The notes beneath the pieces were generated by a model that had not been told where the DNA came from, searched no databases, and saw only the letters and a list, made by a program, of their open reading frames with translations. Source: Virgibacillus sp. 7505 (GTDB lineage Bacteria; Bacillota; Bacilli; Bacillales; Amphibacillaceae). Taken from it: a DNA stretch of 64,000 nucleotides. Location of the stretch: the NCBI RefSeq assembly GCF_002272135.1, contig NZ_NPBF01000027.1, forward strand, positions 1-64,000, written 5' to 3'. Below, one piece after another: positions 10,679 through 19,512 of the stretch; within the stretch, counting starts at the first letter, position 1, and each line of letters starts with the position of its first letter. The position numbers and the translations under genes were made by a program.

Positions 10679-11231
10679 CGTATCCGTTGCGGATGACAGT
10701 CAATTCTCCAGTTGCTGGATCGATTACAAGCGCATGTACTGGTACCTGTTTAGGAAGCAATGGATGATTTGCAATCAAGGATGCACTGCTTTCTACAGAT
10801 TCCTCCACGCTGTTAAATCCATCGAACCATGTATTTGCAATATCTTCGCTGGATGATTGACGTAAGTATGTCTCAACATCTCCACCCTGCTTACCGATCT
10901 GTTCCAGCATATCAGAGCCATGCAAATGGTGCATACCGCAGTCTTTGTGGCCGATTACGAAGACTTCTTCGCCTTTTAAGGCATGGATTGCTACTAAGAT
11001 ACTTTTCATGGCACTGTCAGAAGTGTCAACGAGCATTGCACCAGCATTCTGAATGATTTTTGCATCTCCATTTTTCAAATTGACTGCTTTAGGCAGCAAT
11101 TCCAGCAAGCGGGCATCCATACAAGTTAGAATGACAGCTTTTTTGGAAGGAAACTTGTCCGTTTCATACTGTGCATATGCTTTATCTTCTACGAATTTTT
11201 GGTTATGAGCCAAGATGTCATCTAATAACAT
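10665..11231 (-). CDS. Beta-class carbonic anhydrase (YtiB-like)
   Basis: A zinc enzyme that interconverts CO2 and bicarbonate in the cytoplasm. The beta-class metal and catalytic residues are visible: CMDAR (Cys37, Asp39, Arg41 from the chosen start) and GHKDCG (His95, Cys98). The upstream GTG at 11243 abuts AAGGAG with no spacing, so the ATG at 11231, about eleven bases from the ribosome site, is the more likely start; the protein is then 188 residues. It is a single gene converging on murG and divergent from the multidrug leader. Confidence 0.9.
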   Translation of the reverse strand: MLLDDILAHNQKFVEDKAYAQYETDKFPSKKAVILTCMDARLLELLPKAVNLKNGDAKIIQNAGAMLVDTSDSAMKSILVAIHALKGEEVFVIGHKDCGMHHLHGSDMLEQIGKQGGDVETYLRQSSSEDIANTWFDGFNSVEESVESSASLIANHPLLPKQVPVHALVIDPATGELTVIRNGYEKTN

Positions 11232-11329
11232 AGATCGTGACACTCCTTTTTTTAGTTATCTTCTTTAGTTTACCACATAAGGACAAATGTTTATCTATTG
11301 CTTATTGCTCAAATTGTTTGAAAATATCG

Positions 11330-11359
11330 TTGACCTTTTTAAACCGGTATGTATATACT
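11330..11359 (+). promoter_or_regulatory. Promoter of the multidrug exporter leader
   Basis: TTGACC at 11330-11335 and TATACT at 11354-11359 with an 18-base spacer form a good sigma-A promoter, 40 bases ahead of the leader-peptide ATG. Confidence 0.6.
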
Positions 11360-11382
11360 TATTATGCATAAAATAACAATTG

Positions 11383-11456
11383 AAAGGAGGAGCCCAAAAT
11401 GAATAACCGGAAAATAGTTTTTATCAGCCAATTTCATAATGGGCAGCTCCTCCTTT
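11383..11456 (+). promoter_or_regulatory. Inverted repeat burying the leader-peptide ribosome site
   Basis: AAAGGAGGAGC (11383-11393) and GCTCCTCCTTT (11446-11456) are perfect 11-base complements. The left arm is the ribosome-binding site of the leader ORF at 11399; the right arm lies inside that ORF. In RNA the helix would hide the site, and a ribosome that has already entered would open it. A CCC/GGG extension beyond a small bulge is also possible. Confidence 0.7.
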
Positions 11457-11479
11457 GTTCGGAATCTTTTCAGGGATAA
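11399..11479 (+). CDS. Leader peptide of the bmrCD-like operon
   Basis: A 26-residue ORF beginning MNNRKIVFIS and ending SESFQG, with a very strong ribosome site (AAAGGAGGAG) six bases before the ATG. Its stop lies 50 bases before an intrinsic terminator at 11530-11562, and the exporter genes follow. In B. subtilis the bmrCD genes are preceded by bmrB, a leader peptide through which translation-inhibiting antibiotics relieve transcription attenuation. I infer the same role from position and layout, not from sequence similarity to BmrB, which I cannot check. Confidence 0.6.
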   Translation: MNNRKIVFISQFHNGQLLLCSESFQG

Positions 11480-11529
11480 CTTTATCTGGACGGAGTCTGC
11501 CGCATATCGCTTGCTGCTTACTTCTGAGA

Positions 11530-11562
11530 ACGTGTACGTCTGCGGGCGTGCGCGTTTTTTTT
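11530..11562 (+). terminator. Attenuator terminator in the bmr leader
   Basis: ACGTGTACGT and GCGTGCGCGT pair over 10 bases (three G-U wobbles in RNA) with loop CTGCGG, followed by eight T residues from 11555. It lies between the promoter and the first exporter gene, so it must be read through for expression. No clear alternative antiterminator helix was found by eye; only CCGCA near 11500 can pair with the loop. Confidence 0.7.
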
Positions 11563-11646
11563 ATGCGCAAATTCAACGAGTTGTTGATACAAGCTGGATT
11601 TCCTGTTCGGCTTTTTATCATAACAAGAAAACAAGGAGGAAAGCTT

Positions 11647-11700
11647 ATGCTGAACGTTCAAACAAGACCATGGGAAGAAGATTGGAATGATGATGGCTAG
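11647..11700 (+). CDS. Second small ORF upstream of bmrC
   Basis: A 17-residue ORF, MLNVQTRPWEEDWNDDG, sits behind AAGGAGGAAAGCTT, a ribosome site stronger than that of the exporter gene that follows 43 bases later. It lies after the attenuator. Nothing is recognised in the peptide; it is acidic with two tryptophans near its end. It could be a translational-coupling or second leader peptide, or a chance ORF. The strong ribosome site is the main argument for translation. Confidence 0.4.
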   Translation: MLNVQTRPWEEDWNDDG

Positions 11701-11743
11701 CTGAACGACTGAGACAAATTCGTGAGAGAAGGTTGGGGAAAGT

Positions 11744-13495
11744 ATGTTTGATGTATTGAAAAAGCTGGATTGGTTCTTCCTGAAATATTGGAAGCGATAT
11801 ACGATTGCAATTATCGCTCTTATTATTGCAAGTCTGATCGGGTTGATTCCGCCGATGCTGATCGGCCAGACCATCGATGAGATTAACTATAACTCATTAA
11901 CGACAGAAAGGCTTTGGCAAGTCATCGGTTTATTTCTCTTGCTGATCGTGTTACACTACGTCATTTCTTTTGTATGGGATTACACGCTTTTCAGTGGTTC
12001 CGCAATTCTGGAGCGGTTGATGCGTTCCAAGCTGATGGGACATTTCTTCCGTATGACGCCTACGTTTTTTGATAAGAAAAAAGTAGGTGATCTGATGGCT
12101 CAAGGTACAAATGATTTAAGAGCCATTTATATGACGAGCGGTTTCGGGGTGCTAACCTTGGTCGACTCAAGCATCTTCATGCTGATGATCATTGGAATCA
12201 TGGGATTTTCAATCAGCTGGGAGCTGACTTTAGTCGCTCTTATCCCGATGCCTATCATGGCAATCGTGATGCATAAATACGGGGAAGCGATCAATGAACG
12301 CTTCACAGAAGCTCAGGAAGCCTTCGGAAACCTGAATAATGAAGTGTTGGAGTCGATCCGCGGCATTCGTGTGACCCGGGCGTTCGTTCAGGAAAAACAA
12401 GATGAGAAACGATTCCAGGATATGACAGAGGATGTCTATCAGAAGAATATCAAGGTAGCTAAAATCGATGCGTTGTTCGAGCCGACAATGAAAATCCTAG
12501 TTGGACTTTCCTATACAATCGGCATCGGCTATGGCGCCTTGCTCGTCTTCCGGAATGAGATCACGCTAGGGAATTTAGTGTCATTCAATATGTATCTAGG
12601 CATGCTGATTTGGCCGATGTTTGCGGTAGGGGAACTGATCAATGTCCTGCAGCGGGGCAATGCTTCCCTGGACCGTGTCAATACGACACTGGATTATCCT
12701 GCCGATGTAAAAGATCCTTCACAGCCTGCTGATAAGGAAAAGCCAGGGGATATCGTTTTCGATTCCGTTAGCTTCCGCTATCCAGGGAATGATACAGAAC
12801 GCCTTCAGAACATCACCCTTGAAATCAAACAGGGAACAACTCTTGGTGTTGTCGGTAAGACTGGTGCCGGTAAGTCGACGCTGTTCAAGCAGCTGCTTCG
12901 GCAATATCCGCCAGGAGAAGGCAGATTGCTTCTGGGAGGTACGCCGATCGATCAGTTTACATTGGAAAAGACACGCAGCTGGATCGGTTATGTGCCGCAG
13001 GAACAAATTCTCTTCTCTAAAACAATCAGAGAGAACATCCGGTATGGAAAACATGATGCATCTGATGAAGAGATATTCCGCGTAATGGAACTCGCGCATT
13101 TTCTTACAGATATTCAGAGTCTGCCGGAAGGACTGGATACAAAGGTTGGCGAGAGCGGTGTAACGCTTTCTGGAGGCCAGAAGCAGCGCGTAGCCCTTGC
13201 GCGTGCCTTTATAAAAAATCCTGAAGTGCTGATCCTTGATGATTCGATGAGTGCGGTCGATGGTAAGACTGAGGCAAATATTATTGAACATTTGAAAACA
13301 GAGCGCCAGGAAAAAACCACAATCATTGCAGCTCACCGTCTTTCCGCTGTTAAGCATGCAGAACAGATTATTGTGCTGGATGCGGGGAAAATCATAGAAC
13401 AGGGCACGCATGAAGAACTTTTGGCTTTAAACGGCTGGTATGCTAGTCAGTATTACTTGCAGCAGCTAGAGGATAAGGAGGTTATCTCCTCATGA
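11744..13495 (+). CDS. bmrC: Multidrug ABC exporter subunit, BmrC/YheI-like
   Basis: A half-size ABC exporter: an N-terminal six-helix membrane domain (about 15-310) fused to an ATPase domain with Walker A GKTGAGKST near 370, signature LSGGQKQR near 478 and Walker B LILDD. Residue 500, normally the catalytic glutamate after Walker B, is Asp, which marks the degenerate nucleotide site of heterodimeric exporters. The 583-residue length matches B. subtilis YheI/BmrC (about 585). It overlaps the next gene by four bases, and together they would form the BmrCD-type drug pump. Expression is probably controlled by the leader upstream. Confidence 0.9.
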   Translation: MFDVLKKLDWFFLKYWKRYTIAIIALIIASLIGLIPPMLIGQTIDEINYNSLTTERLWQVIGLFLLLIVLHYVISFVWDYTLFSGSAILERLMRSKLMGHFFRMTPTFFDKKKVGDLMAQGTNDLRAIYMTSGFGVLTLVDSSIFMLMIIGIMGFSISWELTLVALIPMPIMAIVMHKYGEAINERFTEAQEAFGNLNNEVLESIRGIRVTRAFVQEKQDEKRFQDMTEDVYQKNIKVAKIDALFEPTMKILVGLSYTIGIGYGALLVFRNEITLGNLVSFNMYLGMLIWPMFAVGELINVLQRGNASLDRVNTTLDYPADVKDPSQPADKEKPGDIVFDSVSFRYPGNDTERLQNITLEIKQGTTLGVVGKTGAGKSTLFKQLLRQYPPGEGRLLLGGTPIDQFTLEKTRSWIGYVPQEQILFSKTIRENIRYGKHDASDEEIFRVMELAHFLTDIQSLPEGLDTKVGESGVTLSGGQKQRVALARAFIKNPEVLILDDSMSAVDGKTEANIIEHLKTERQEKTTIIAAHRLSAVKHAEQIIVLDAGKIIEQGTHEELLALNGWYASQYYLQQLEDKEVISS

Positions 13496-15525
13496 AGAAA
13501 AACACCACGGAACGAAGACTGTTCCGATACGCTTTAAGCAATAAAAAAACGATCAGTATCGGTCTTGTCTGTTTGCTGATTGCAGTGGTACTGGAGCTGG
13601 CGGGTCCTTTAATAGCCGCAAGAATCATTGATCACCATATCCTTGGTATTGAAGCTACTTGGTATGAGGTAGAAGATGAAACCGATAAAACTGTAATTTA
13701 CGATGGAAAAACTTATGTCCGGTCTGATGAAATACAAACGAAAGAAGATGCAGTCGGTGAAGCAACGATTCTTCAGATTGGCAGGCATTTTTATTTCACG
13801 GATGCGGTTTTGCCTTTGGATGGTTCCAGATCATATGAGAATGGAACAATCACGGTTGAAAGTCCCGTGGGGATTGAAGAAGCAGAAGCTGCGAGACTAT
13901 CAGCTGGTGAGCTGTACGAATTTTTCAGTCCGCAGTTCCAGCCGATTATCATACTTCTGATTGTCTATGCAGCACTTCTATTCATCGCAGCTATATTCCA
14001 GTTTTGGAAGACATTCCTGCTCCAGCAGGCTTCCAATAAAATTGTCCGCAGGATGCGGAATGATATATTTGCCCATACGCAGCGTGTTCCGATCAATTAT
14101 TATGTGGATCGGCCAGCAGGTACAATCGTGGCTCGGATCACAAACGATACGGAGGCAATCCGTGATCTATATGAAAGGGTTCTGGCAACCTTCGTTACGA
14201 GTTTCGTGTATATGGCTGGTATTTTCGTTGCGATGTTCTTCCTGAATGCCCGGCTTGCTGCTATCTGTTTGCTCGTCATTCCGATTTTCTGGGCTTGGAT
14301 GAAAGTTTATAAGTATTTTGGTACTAAATATAATAAAGTCGTCCGAAAAACAGTAAGTGAGATTAACGGCAGTATCAATGAATCGATACAGGGGATGCCG
14401 ATCATCCAGGCGTTCAACAGAGAAAAAGAAACGAAAGCAGAATTCGAAGTCCTTAATACCCGGAACTTCACTTATCAGCGTAAGCTGATGAAGCTTAGCG
14501 CCTTAACCTCGCATAACTTAGTGACAGTGCTTCGTAATTTAGCTTTTGTTGCATTCATCTGGTATTTCGGCGGTGCTGCCGCAACAGGCGGCTCAATCGT
14601 TACCGTAGGTGTACTGTATGCCTTTGTAGATTACTTGAACCGCTTGTTTAATCCGGTTACAGATGCAGTGAACCAGCTGCCGCTTCTAGAGCAGGCCCGT
14701 GTTGCCGCTTCCCGGGTATTCCAGCTGCTTGATCAGCCGGGTGAAGATGTGGATTTGGAGGCTAAACGGGAGAAAAACCGTGGAGAGATCGAATTCGATC
14801 ATGTCAGCTTTGCATATAATGATAAAGATTATGTCTTAAAGAATCTTAGCTTCCAAGTGAAAAGCGGCCAGACAGCAGCCTTTGTTGGTCATACTGGTTC
14901 TGGGAAAAGTTCTATCATGAATTTACTATTCCGGTTTTATGATCACCAAAAGGGTAAAATAACGATCGATGGAGTCGATACAAAAGAAATGTCACGCCAG
15001 CAGGTTCGCAGCAGTATGGGAATTGTACTGCAGGATCCATTCCTTTTCACCGGTACTATTTTGACGAATGTGACGATGAATAATCCGGATATTTCTCGGG
15101 AAATGGCAATCCAGGCATTGCAAGCAGTAGGAGCGGACCAATTCATCTCCAAACTTCCAAAACAGTATGATGAACCGGTCAAGGAAGGCGGTTCCACACT
15201 TTCTATGGGAGAGCGCCAGCTGGTTTCCTTTGCGAGGGCTTTGGCTTTCAATCCTTCTATCCTAATCCTTGATGAAGCAACAGCCAATATCGATACGGAA
15301 ACAGAAGCGATTATCCAACGGGCTTTGGATGTACTCAAACAGGGCAGAACGACATTGGTTATTGCGCATCGGCTTTCGACGATTATGCATGCTGACCAGA
15401 TTTTTGTCCTGGATCACGGGAAGATATTGGAACAAGGCAATCATATGTCCCTATTGGAGAAAAAGGGACAATATTATCAGATGTATTTAATGCAGCAGAG
15501 CGGCATCAAACGTTCTGCCGGTTAA
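13492..15525 (+). CDS. bmrD: Multidrug ABC exporter subunit, BmrD/YheH-like
   Basis: Partner half-transporter of the preceding gene. It is 677 residues because about 100 residues (roughly 45-145) are inserted between membrane helices 1 and 2 as an extracellular domain, a known feature of YheH/BmrD. The ATPase domain has Walker A GHTGSGKSS near 465 and Walker B LILDEA with the catalytic Glu intact, but its signature is LSMGE (570-574) instead of LSGGQ. The altered signature here and the Asp at the Walker B end in the partner together create one degenerate and one competent ATP site, as in other heterodimeric multidrug exporters. Confidence 0.9.
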   Translation: MKKNTTERRLFRYALSNKKTISIGLVCLLIAVVLELAGPLIAARIIDHHILGIEATWYEVEDETDKTVIYDGKTYVRSDEIQTKEDAVGEATILQIGRHFYFTDAVLPLDGSRSYENGTITVESPVGIEEAEAARLSAGELYEFFSPQFQPIIILLIVYAALLFIAAIFQFWKTFLLQQASNKIVRRMRNDIFAHTQRVPINYYVDRPAGTIVARITNDTEAIRDLYERVLATFVTSFVYMAGIFVAMFFLNARLAAICLLVIPIFWAWMKVYKYFGTKYNKVVRKTVSEINGSINESIQGMPIIQAFNREKETKAEFEVLNTRNFTYQRKLMKLSALTSHNLVTVLRNLAFVAFIWYFGGAAATGGSIVTVGVLYAFVDYLNRLFNPVTDAVNQLPLLEQARVAASRVFQLLDQPGEDVDLEAKREKNRGEIEFDHVSFAYNDKDYVLKNLSFQVKSGQTAAFVGHTGSGKSSIMNLLFRFYDHQKGKITIDGVDTKEMSRQQVRSSMGIVLQDPFLFTGTILTNVTMNNPDISREMAIQALQAVGADQFISKLPKQYDEPVKEGGSTLSMGERQLVSFARALAFNPSILILDEATANIDTETEAIIQRALDVLKQGRTTLVIAHRLSTIMHADQIFVLDHGKILEQGNHMSLLEKKGQYYQMYLMQQSGIKRSAG

Positions 15526-15527
15526 AA

Positions 15528-15560
15528 AAAGCCGTCCTGTTTAAACAGGACGGCTTTTTT
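15528..15560 (+). terminator. Terminator after bmrD
   Basis: A 13-bp stem (AAAGCCGTCCTGT and its complement) with loop TTAA ends in a run of T residues. Confidence 0.9.
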
Positions 15561-15731
15561 ATGGGGGTTATTGTTGCAGAGATTTAATTTTTTTGTAATT
15601 ATTTTGAGAAGCACCCTTCACTCTGGGTGTTGTATGATAGGCATATTGGTTAAGTATTGGAGTAAGCCATATGTCATATAAAAAAATTACGAATGAACTT
15701 ATACGAAATTTACAAATGAAATTAGCATGTT

Positions 15732-15760
15732 ACACCCGAAAATTACAATTATGTTACGAA
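15732..15760 (+). promoter_or_regulatory. Possible sigma-I autoregulatory promoter
   Basis: ACACCC at 15732-15737 and ACGAA at 15756-15760 resemble the C-rich -35 and CGAA-type -10 elements reported for sigma-I promoters; sigI is known to be self-transcribed. The spacer is 18 bases. The match is suggestive only. Confidence 0.3.
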
Positions 15761-15788
15761 AAATATAGAAGGCTGGAGGTGATAGGTC

Positions 15789-16520
15789 TTGTATCTACGC
15801 CAGTCTAATGATCCTAACCGCGGAAAATTAGAAGAACAAATCAAACAAGTGCAGGCCGGGAATACCGATATGCAAAATCAGCTGATTGAGAGCTATCAGC
15901 CTTTTATTGCGAAATCTGTTTCCGAGGTATGCCGCAGATTTATCGATCCTACCAAGGATGAAGAATTCAGCATTGGCCTTTCTGCTTTCAATGAAGCGAT
16001 GCTTGCATATGCAGATGACAAAGGAAGCTCGTTCCTTTCGTTTGCCAAGCTTGTGATAAAACGAAAGACGATCGACTATATCAGACATGAACGGATCCGC
16101 CTTCCGGCTGCTTCGCTCGATGAGCTGTATGAAGATGACAGCGAGAATCCGCGGGAAGCTGAAGCTGCCCAGACAGCTTATAATCAGGAAACGGAAGCAT
16201 GGTATCGTCGTGCTGAAATCGAGGAGTATGATAGGAAATTGAAGGAATACAAGCTATCCTTTCAGGAGCTGATCCGTGTAGCGCCAAAGCACCGTGATGC
16301 GAGGGAATCGGCCATCGAAGCTGCTAAGATTCTTCATCAAGATCATGAGTTGCGGGATTATGTGATAAGAAAAAAGAAAATCCCGATTAAGCAGCTTGTC
16401 GAAAAGGTAACAGTTAGTAAGAAGACGCTGGAAAGGAACAGGAAGTATATTCTCGCTATTTTCGTTATACTGAGCGAGGATTATATCTACCTGAAGGACT
16501 ACATGAAGGGGGTGAGTTAG
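15789..16520 (+). CDS. sigI: RNA polymerase sigma factor SigI
   Basis: SigI is an alternative sigma factor of the sigma-70 family, active in heat and cell-wall stress in Bacillus. The 243-residue protein carries the region 2 segment (SFAKLVIKRKTIDYIRHE, about residues 77-94) and a C-terminal helix-turn-helix region 4 near 190-230. The start is TTG at 15789, supported by GGAGGTGAT eight bases before it; no in-frame ATG is available nearby. The stop overlaps the GTG of rsgI by one base, so factor and anti-factor are made together. It may transcribe itself from the site just upstream. Confidence 0.93.
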   Translation: MYLRQSNDPNRGKLEEQIKQVQAGNTDMQNQLIESYQPFIAKSVSEVCRRFIDPTKDEEFSIGLSAFNEAMLAYADDKGSSFLSFAKLVIKRKTIDYIRHERIRLPAASLDELYEDDSENPREAEAAQTAYNQETEAWYRRAEIEEYDRKLKEYKLSFQELIRVAPKHRDARESAIEAAKILHQDHELRDYVIRKKKIPIKQLVEKVTVSKKTLERNRKYILAIFVILSEDYIYLKDYMKGVS

Positions 16521-17770
16521 TGAAGAGAGGAGTCGTCGTGAAACAGAGCCGCCGGAGCACGATTGTGTTGACCAGTGAAGGCACATTCCTGGAAATCAAC
16601 GCGCAAGGGCAGGCAGAGATCGGGCAAGAAGTCGAATTTAGTGCACAGGAACTGGTTCGGAGAACAAGAATTAGGCATTGGACACCTTCCATGAAAAATT
16701 TCATGCGGGTTGCTGTACTGGTGCTTGTATTTGTTCTGGCATTATTCCCGGTTTATTCCTGGTACAACGGCAATAAAGCATACGCTTACGTCAGTTTGGA
16801 TTTCAATCCGAGCATTGAATTGAAAGTGAATAATCGTATGGATGTCGTCTCTGTGGCAGCTTTGAACGAAGATGCGAAAACAGTCCTAGCTAATCTGGAT
16901 GATTGGCAAGGTGAGGATGTTAAGACGGTCGCGGCCAGTATTTTGCGAATATCGAGTGACTTAGGTCTTTTAGCTGACTCGGAAAGTATTATTATTGGTG
17001 TGAATTATATTGACACTAAGCAAGAGGACAAGCAGCTGACCAATATTTTAGAAGGATCGATCATTGGTTTCAACGATACATTACATATTGCTTCCTACCA
17101 AGTACCTGATAAGGTACGTGAAACAGCCCAGGACGAGCAAAAATCCATGAATGAAATTATGGCAGAGTCCATCCTGGATGAAGACTCATCTAAGTCTGTA
17201 CCTGCTCTTACACAATCAGATTCAGCTATTATTAAAGATTTTTATAAAAATGATGTGGAAGAAGATGGAGCAGAAGCAGAAGAGACTTCCCTTCAGACAA
17301 GTGAGGACCCTGATTCACAGTCTGCACATGCTGTGGCAGAATCCGCTGAAAAGAGGGAGAAAGCGGATCAACAAGCAAATATAGCGAAAGCAAAGGCGGA
17401 ACAGGCAGAAGCCAAACCGCTAAAAGCAGTAAGTGAACAAAAAAAGAACGAAGAAGCTGTGCGTCCAAGAGAAGCAATGAAGGAAGATAAAGAAAAAGCA
17501 AAAGAAGCAGCTAAGCCATCCAAGGATGAAAAAAAGCGAGCAAAAGAAGCTGAGAAGCAGTTGAGGGAAGCTCAGAAGGAATCCAAAGCGAAAGAAAAGC
17601 AGATGGAAAAAGAAGAGTCGAATAGACAAAAAGAAAATGAAAAAGATAATCGAAATAAATCCGAAGAATCTAAACATTCATCTGCGAGAGAGCAAGGAAA
17701 TGAACGAGATAATAATGATAAAAGAGATTCACGTGATGATGAAAGACATGGAAATCATGACGACAACTAA
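16520..17770 (+). CDS. rsgI: Anti-sigma-I factor RsgI
   Basis: RsgI is a single-pass membrane protein that holds SigI inactive. The cytoplasmic N-terminal RsgI_N domain (about 1-55) is followed by one membrane helix (about 62-80), the conserved extracytoplasmic segment with YVSLDFNPSIELKVN (about residues 91-105), and a long Lys/Glu/Asp/Asn-rich tail from about 270 to 416 with no recognised sensor domain. The tail is low-complexity and highly charged, unlike the clostridial RsgI proteins that carry carbohydrate-binding modules. The GTG start overlaps the sigI stop. No terminator was found behind it. Confidence 0.9.
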   Translation: MKRGVVVKQSRRSTIVLTSEGTFLEINAQGQAEIGQEVEFSAQELVRRTRIRHWTPSMKNFMRVAVLVLVFVLALFPVYSWYNGNKAYAYVSLDFNPSIELKVNNRMDVVSVAALNEDAKTVLANLDDWQGEDVKTVAASILRISSDLGLLADSESIIIGVNYIDTKQEDKQLTNILEGSIIGFNDTLHIASYQVPDKVRETAQDEQKSMNEIMAESILDEDSSKSVPALTQSDSAIIKDFYKNDVEEDGAEAEETSLQTSEDPDSQSAHAVAESAEKREKADQQANIAKAKAEQAEAKPLKAVSEQKKNEEAVRPREAMKEDKEKAKEAAKPSKDEKKRAKEAEKQLREAQKESKAKEKQMEKEESNRQKENEKDNRNKSEESKHSSAREQGNERDNNDKRDSRDDERHGNHDDN

Positions 17771-17908
17771 ACCTTTTTAGGATGAAATAGGTAATCTGTG
17801 CCGGGAAGTATCGATTTTAGACAGGCTTTTAGCTCATAATAGGACTACATGTATATCAGGAAGGGTAAAAACAATAGTGAACTTTGCTGAATAGAGAGGA
17901 TACCTACT

Positions 17909-19471
17909 ATGTCTGAACTTGATTTGTCGCAGTTTGAGAAAAAGGTTGTTTTACGTAATATTACGGAAGCAGATATTGATCAAATCCTGGACATGCAGAA
18001 AGTGTGCTTCCCAGGCATGGAGCCGTGGAAAAAAAGCCATTTGAAAAGTCATATCGATATATTCCCAGAAGGCCAATTCTGTGTGGAAGTTGACGGTAAG
18101 ATCATTGGCAGTTGTTCCAGTTTGATAGTCAATTTTGATGAATACGATGATCGACATACGTGGGATGACATCACGGATGAAGGATATATCACAAACCATA
18201 ACCCGGATGGTTTCAATTTGTATGGCATTGAGGTCATGGTGCATCCGGATTATCGTGGCATGAAGATTGGGAAGCGCCTTTATGAAGCGAGGAGGGAACT
18301 GGCCGCAGAGATGAATTTGAAAAGCATCATCATCGGCGGAAGAATCCCAAATTATCATAAGTACAAAGATGAAATGACACCACGGGAGTATGTGGAGGAA
18401 GTGGAATCACAGAATATCTATGATCCCGTACTTACTTTCCAAATGATGAACGGATTTCGCGTGATGCGGATTAATCGTGACTATTTGCCTGATGACAAGC
18501 AATCCGCAACTTTCGCTACCTTAATGGAGTGGAATAACATTGAATATCATGCAAAAACGAAACGTCATTTCAAAACGTCTTATCCGGTGCGAATCACGGT
18601 TATTCAATATATGATGAAGCAAATCGAATCGTTTGAGGAGTTTGCAAGGCAAGTCGAATATTATGTTGACGTCGCCTATGATTTTGGATCTGACTTTGCT
18701 GTATTCCCCGAAATCTTCACAACCCAGCTCATGAGCTTCCTTGAAGAAAAAGTTCCTTCTAAAGCAGTCCGTAAACTATCTGAATTTACGGAGCAGTATA
18801 TCGAGCTATTCACTAGTCTGGCTGTCCGCTACAATGTCAATATTGTCGGAGGCTCGCACTTTGTGGAAGAGGACGAGCATATATATAATATTGCCTATCT
18901 TTTCCGCCGGGATGGCACAATTGAGAAGCAATATAAAATACATGTTACACCGAATGAGAGAAAATGGTGGGGAATCCAGCCTGGGGACACAGTAAAAGTA
19001 TTTGATACAGATTGCGGCCGAATTGCAATCCAAATTTGCTATGATATCGAATTTCCAGAGCTTGCACGCTATGCAGTGGATCAAGGTGCGAATATCATTT
19101 TTGTACCATTCTGTACGGATGATCGGCAAGGCTACTTGCGAGTTCGCTACTGTGCACAGGCGCGTGCAGTCGAAAACCAAGTGTATACTGTCATCGCAGG
19201 AACGGTTGGCAATTTGACTCAAGTAGAAAATATGGATATTCAATATGCACAGTCTGGAATTTTCACACCTTCTGATTTTGAATTTGCGCGTGATGGAATT
19301 GTTGGAGAATGTCCGCCGAATATTGAGACAGTTGTTGTTGGCGATGTTGATTTGGAGATATTGCAGCGCCAGCGGAAGACTGGTACAGTACGTCATTTGC
19401 ATGATCGCCGCAAAGATCTCTTCGAATTAAGGTTTAAGAATCTGGAGAGCGAAACGCCGGATGATCAGTGA
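17909..19471 (+). CDS. yhcX: GNAT acetyltransferase fused to nitrilase-type amidohydrolase (YhcX)
   Basis: A two-domain protein: a GNAT N-acetyltransferase domain (about 10-205, with the acetyl-CoA loop region HPDYRGMKIGKRLYE) and a carbon-nitrogen hydrolase domain (about 225-510). The Glu-Lys-Cys catalytic set of the nitrilase fold is visible as FPEIFT (near 266), the Lys in KIHVTPNE (near 344) and QICYDIEF (Cys near 378). At 520 residues it matches B. subtilis YhcX. The substrate of this family is not established. It stands alone and ends at a strong terminator. Confidence 0.9.
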   Translation: MSELDLSQFEKKVVLRNITEADIDQILDMQKVCFPGMEPWKKSHLKSHIDIFPEGQFCVEVDGKIIGSCSSLIVNFDEYDDRHTWDDITDEGYITNHNPDGFNLYGIEVMVHPDYRGMKIGKRLYEARRELAAEMNLKSIIIGGRIPNYHKYKDEMTPREYVEEVESQNIYDPVLTFQMMNGFRVMRINRDYLPDDKQSATFATLMEWNNIEYHAKTKRHFKTSYPVRITVIQYMMKQIESFEEFARQVEYYVDVAYDFGSDFAVFPEIFTTQLMSFLEEKVPSKAVRKLSEFTEQYIELFTSLAVRYNVNIVGGSHFVEEDEHIYNIAYLFRRDGTIEKQYKIHVTPNERKWWGIQPGDTVKVFDTDCGRIAIQICYDIEFPELARYAVDQGANIIFVPFCTDDRQGYLRVRYCAQARAVENQVYTVIAGTVGNLTQVENMDIQYAQSGIFTPSDFEFARDGIVGECPPNIETVVVGDVDLEILQRQRKTGTVRHLHDRRKDLFELRFKNLESETPDDQ

Positions 19472-19482
19472 TTCATTAAATA

Positions 19483-19512
19483 AGACTCGAGCGCAATGCT
19501 CGAGTCTATTTT
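19483..19512 (+). terminator. Terminator after yhcX
   Basis: AGACTCGAGC and GCTCGAGTCT form a 10-bp stem around a 5-base loop, followed by ATTTTA. It may also serve the converging yhdB-like gene. Confidence 0.8.

Noticed and set aside
17330-17770. Lys/Glu-rich tail of RsgI as a frame-shifted or chimeric end
   Set aside because: The frame is continuous from the conserved RsgI core, and charged low-complexity tails are usual in Bacillus RsgI proteins.
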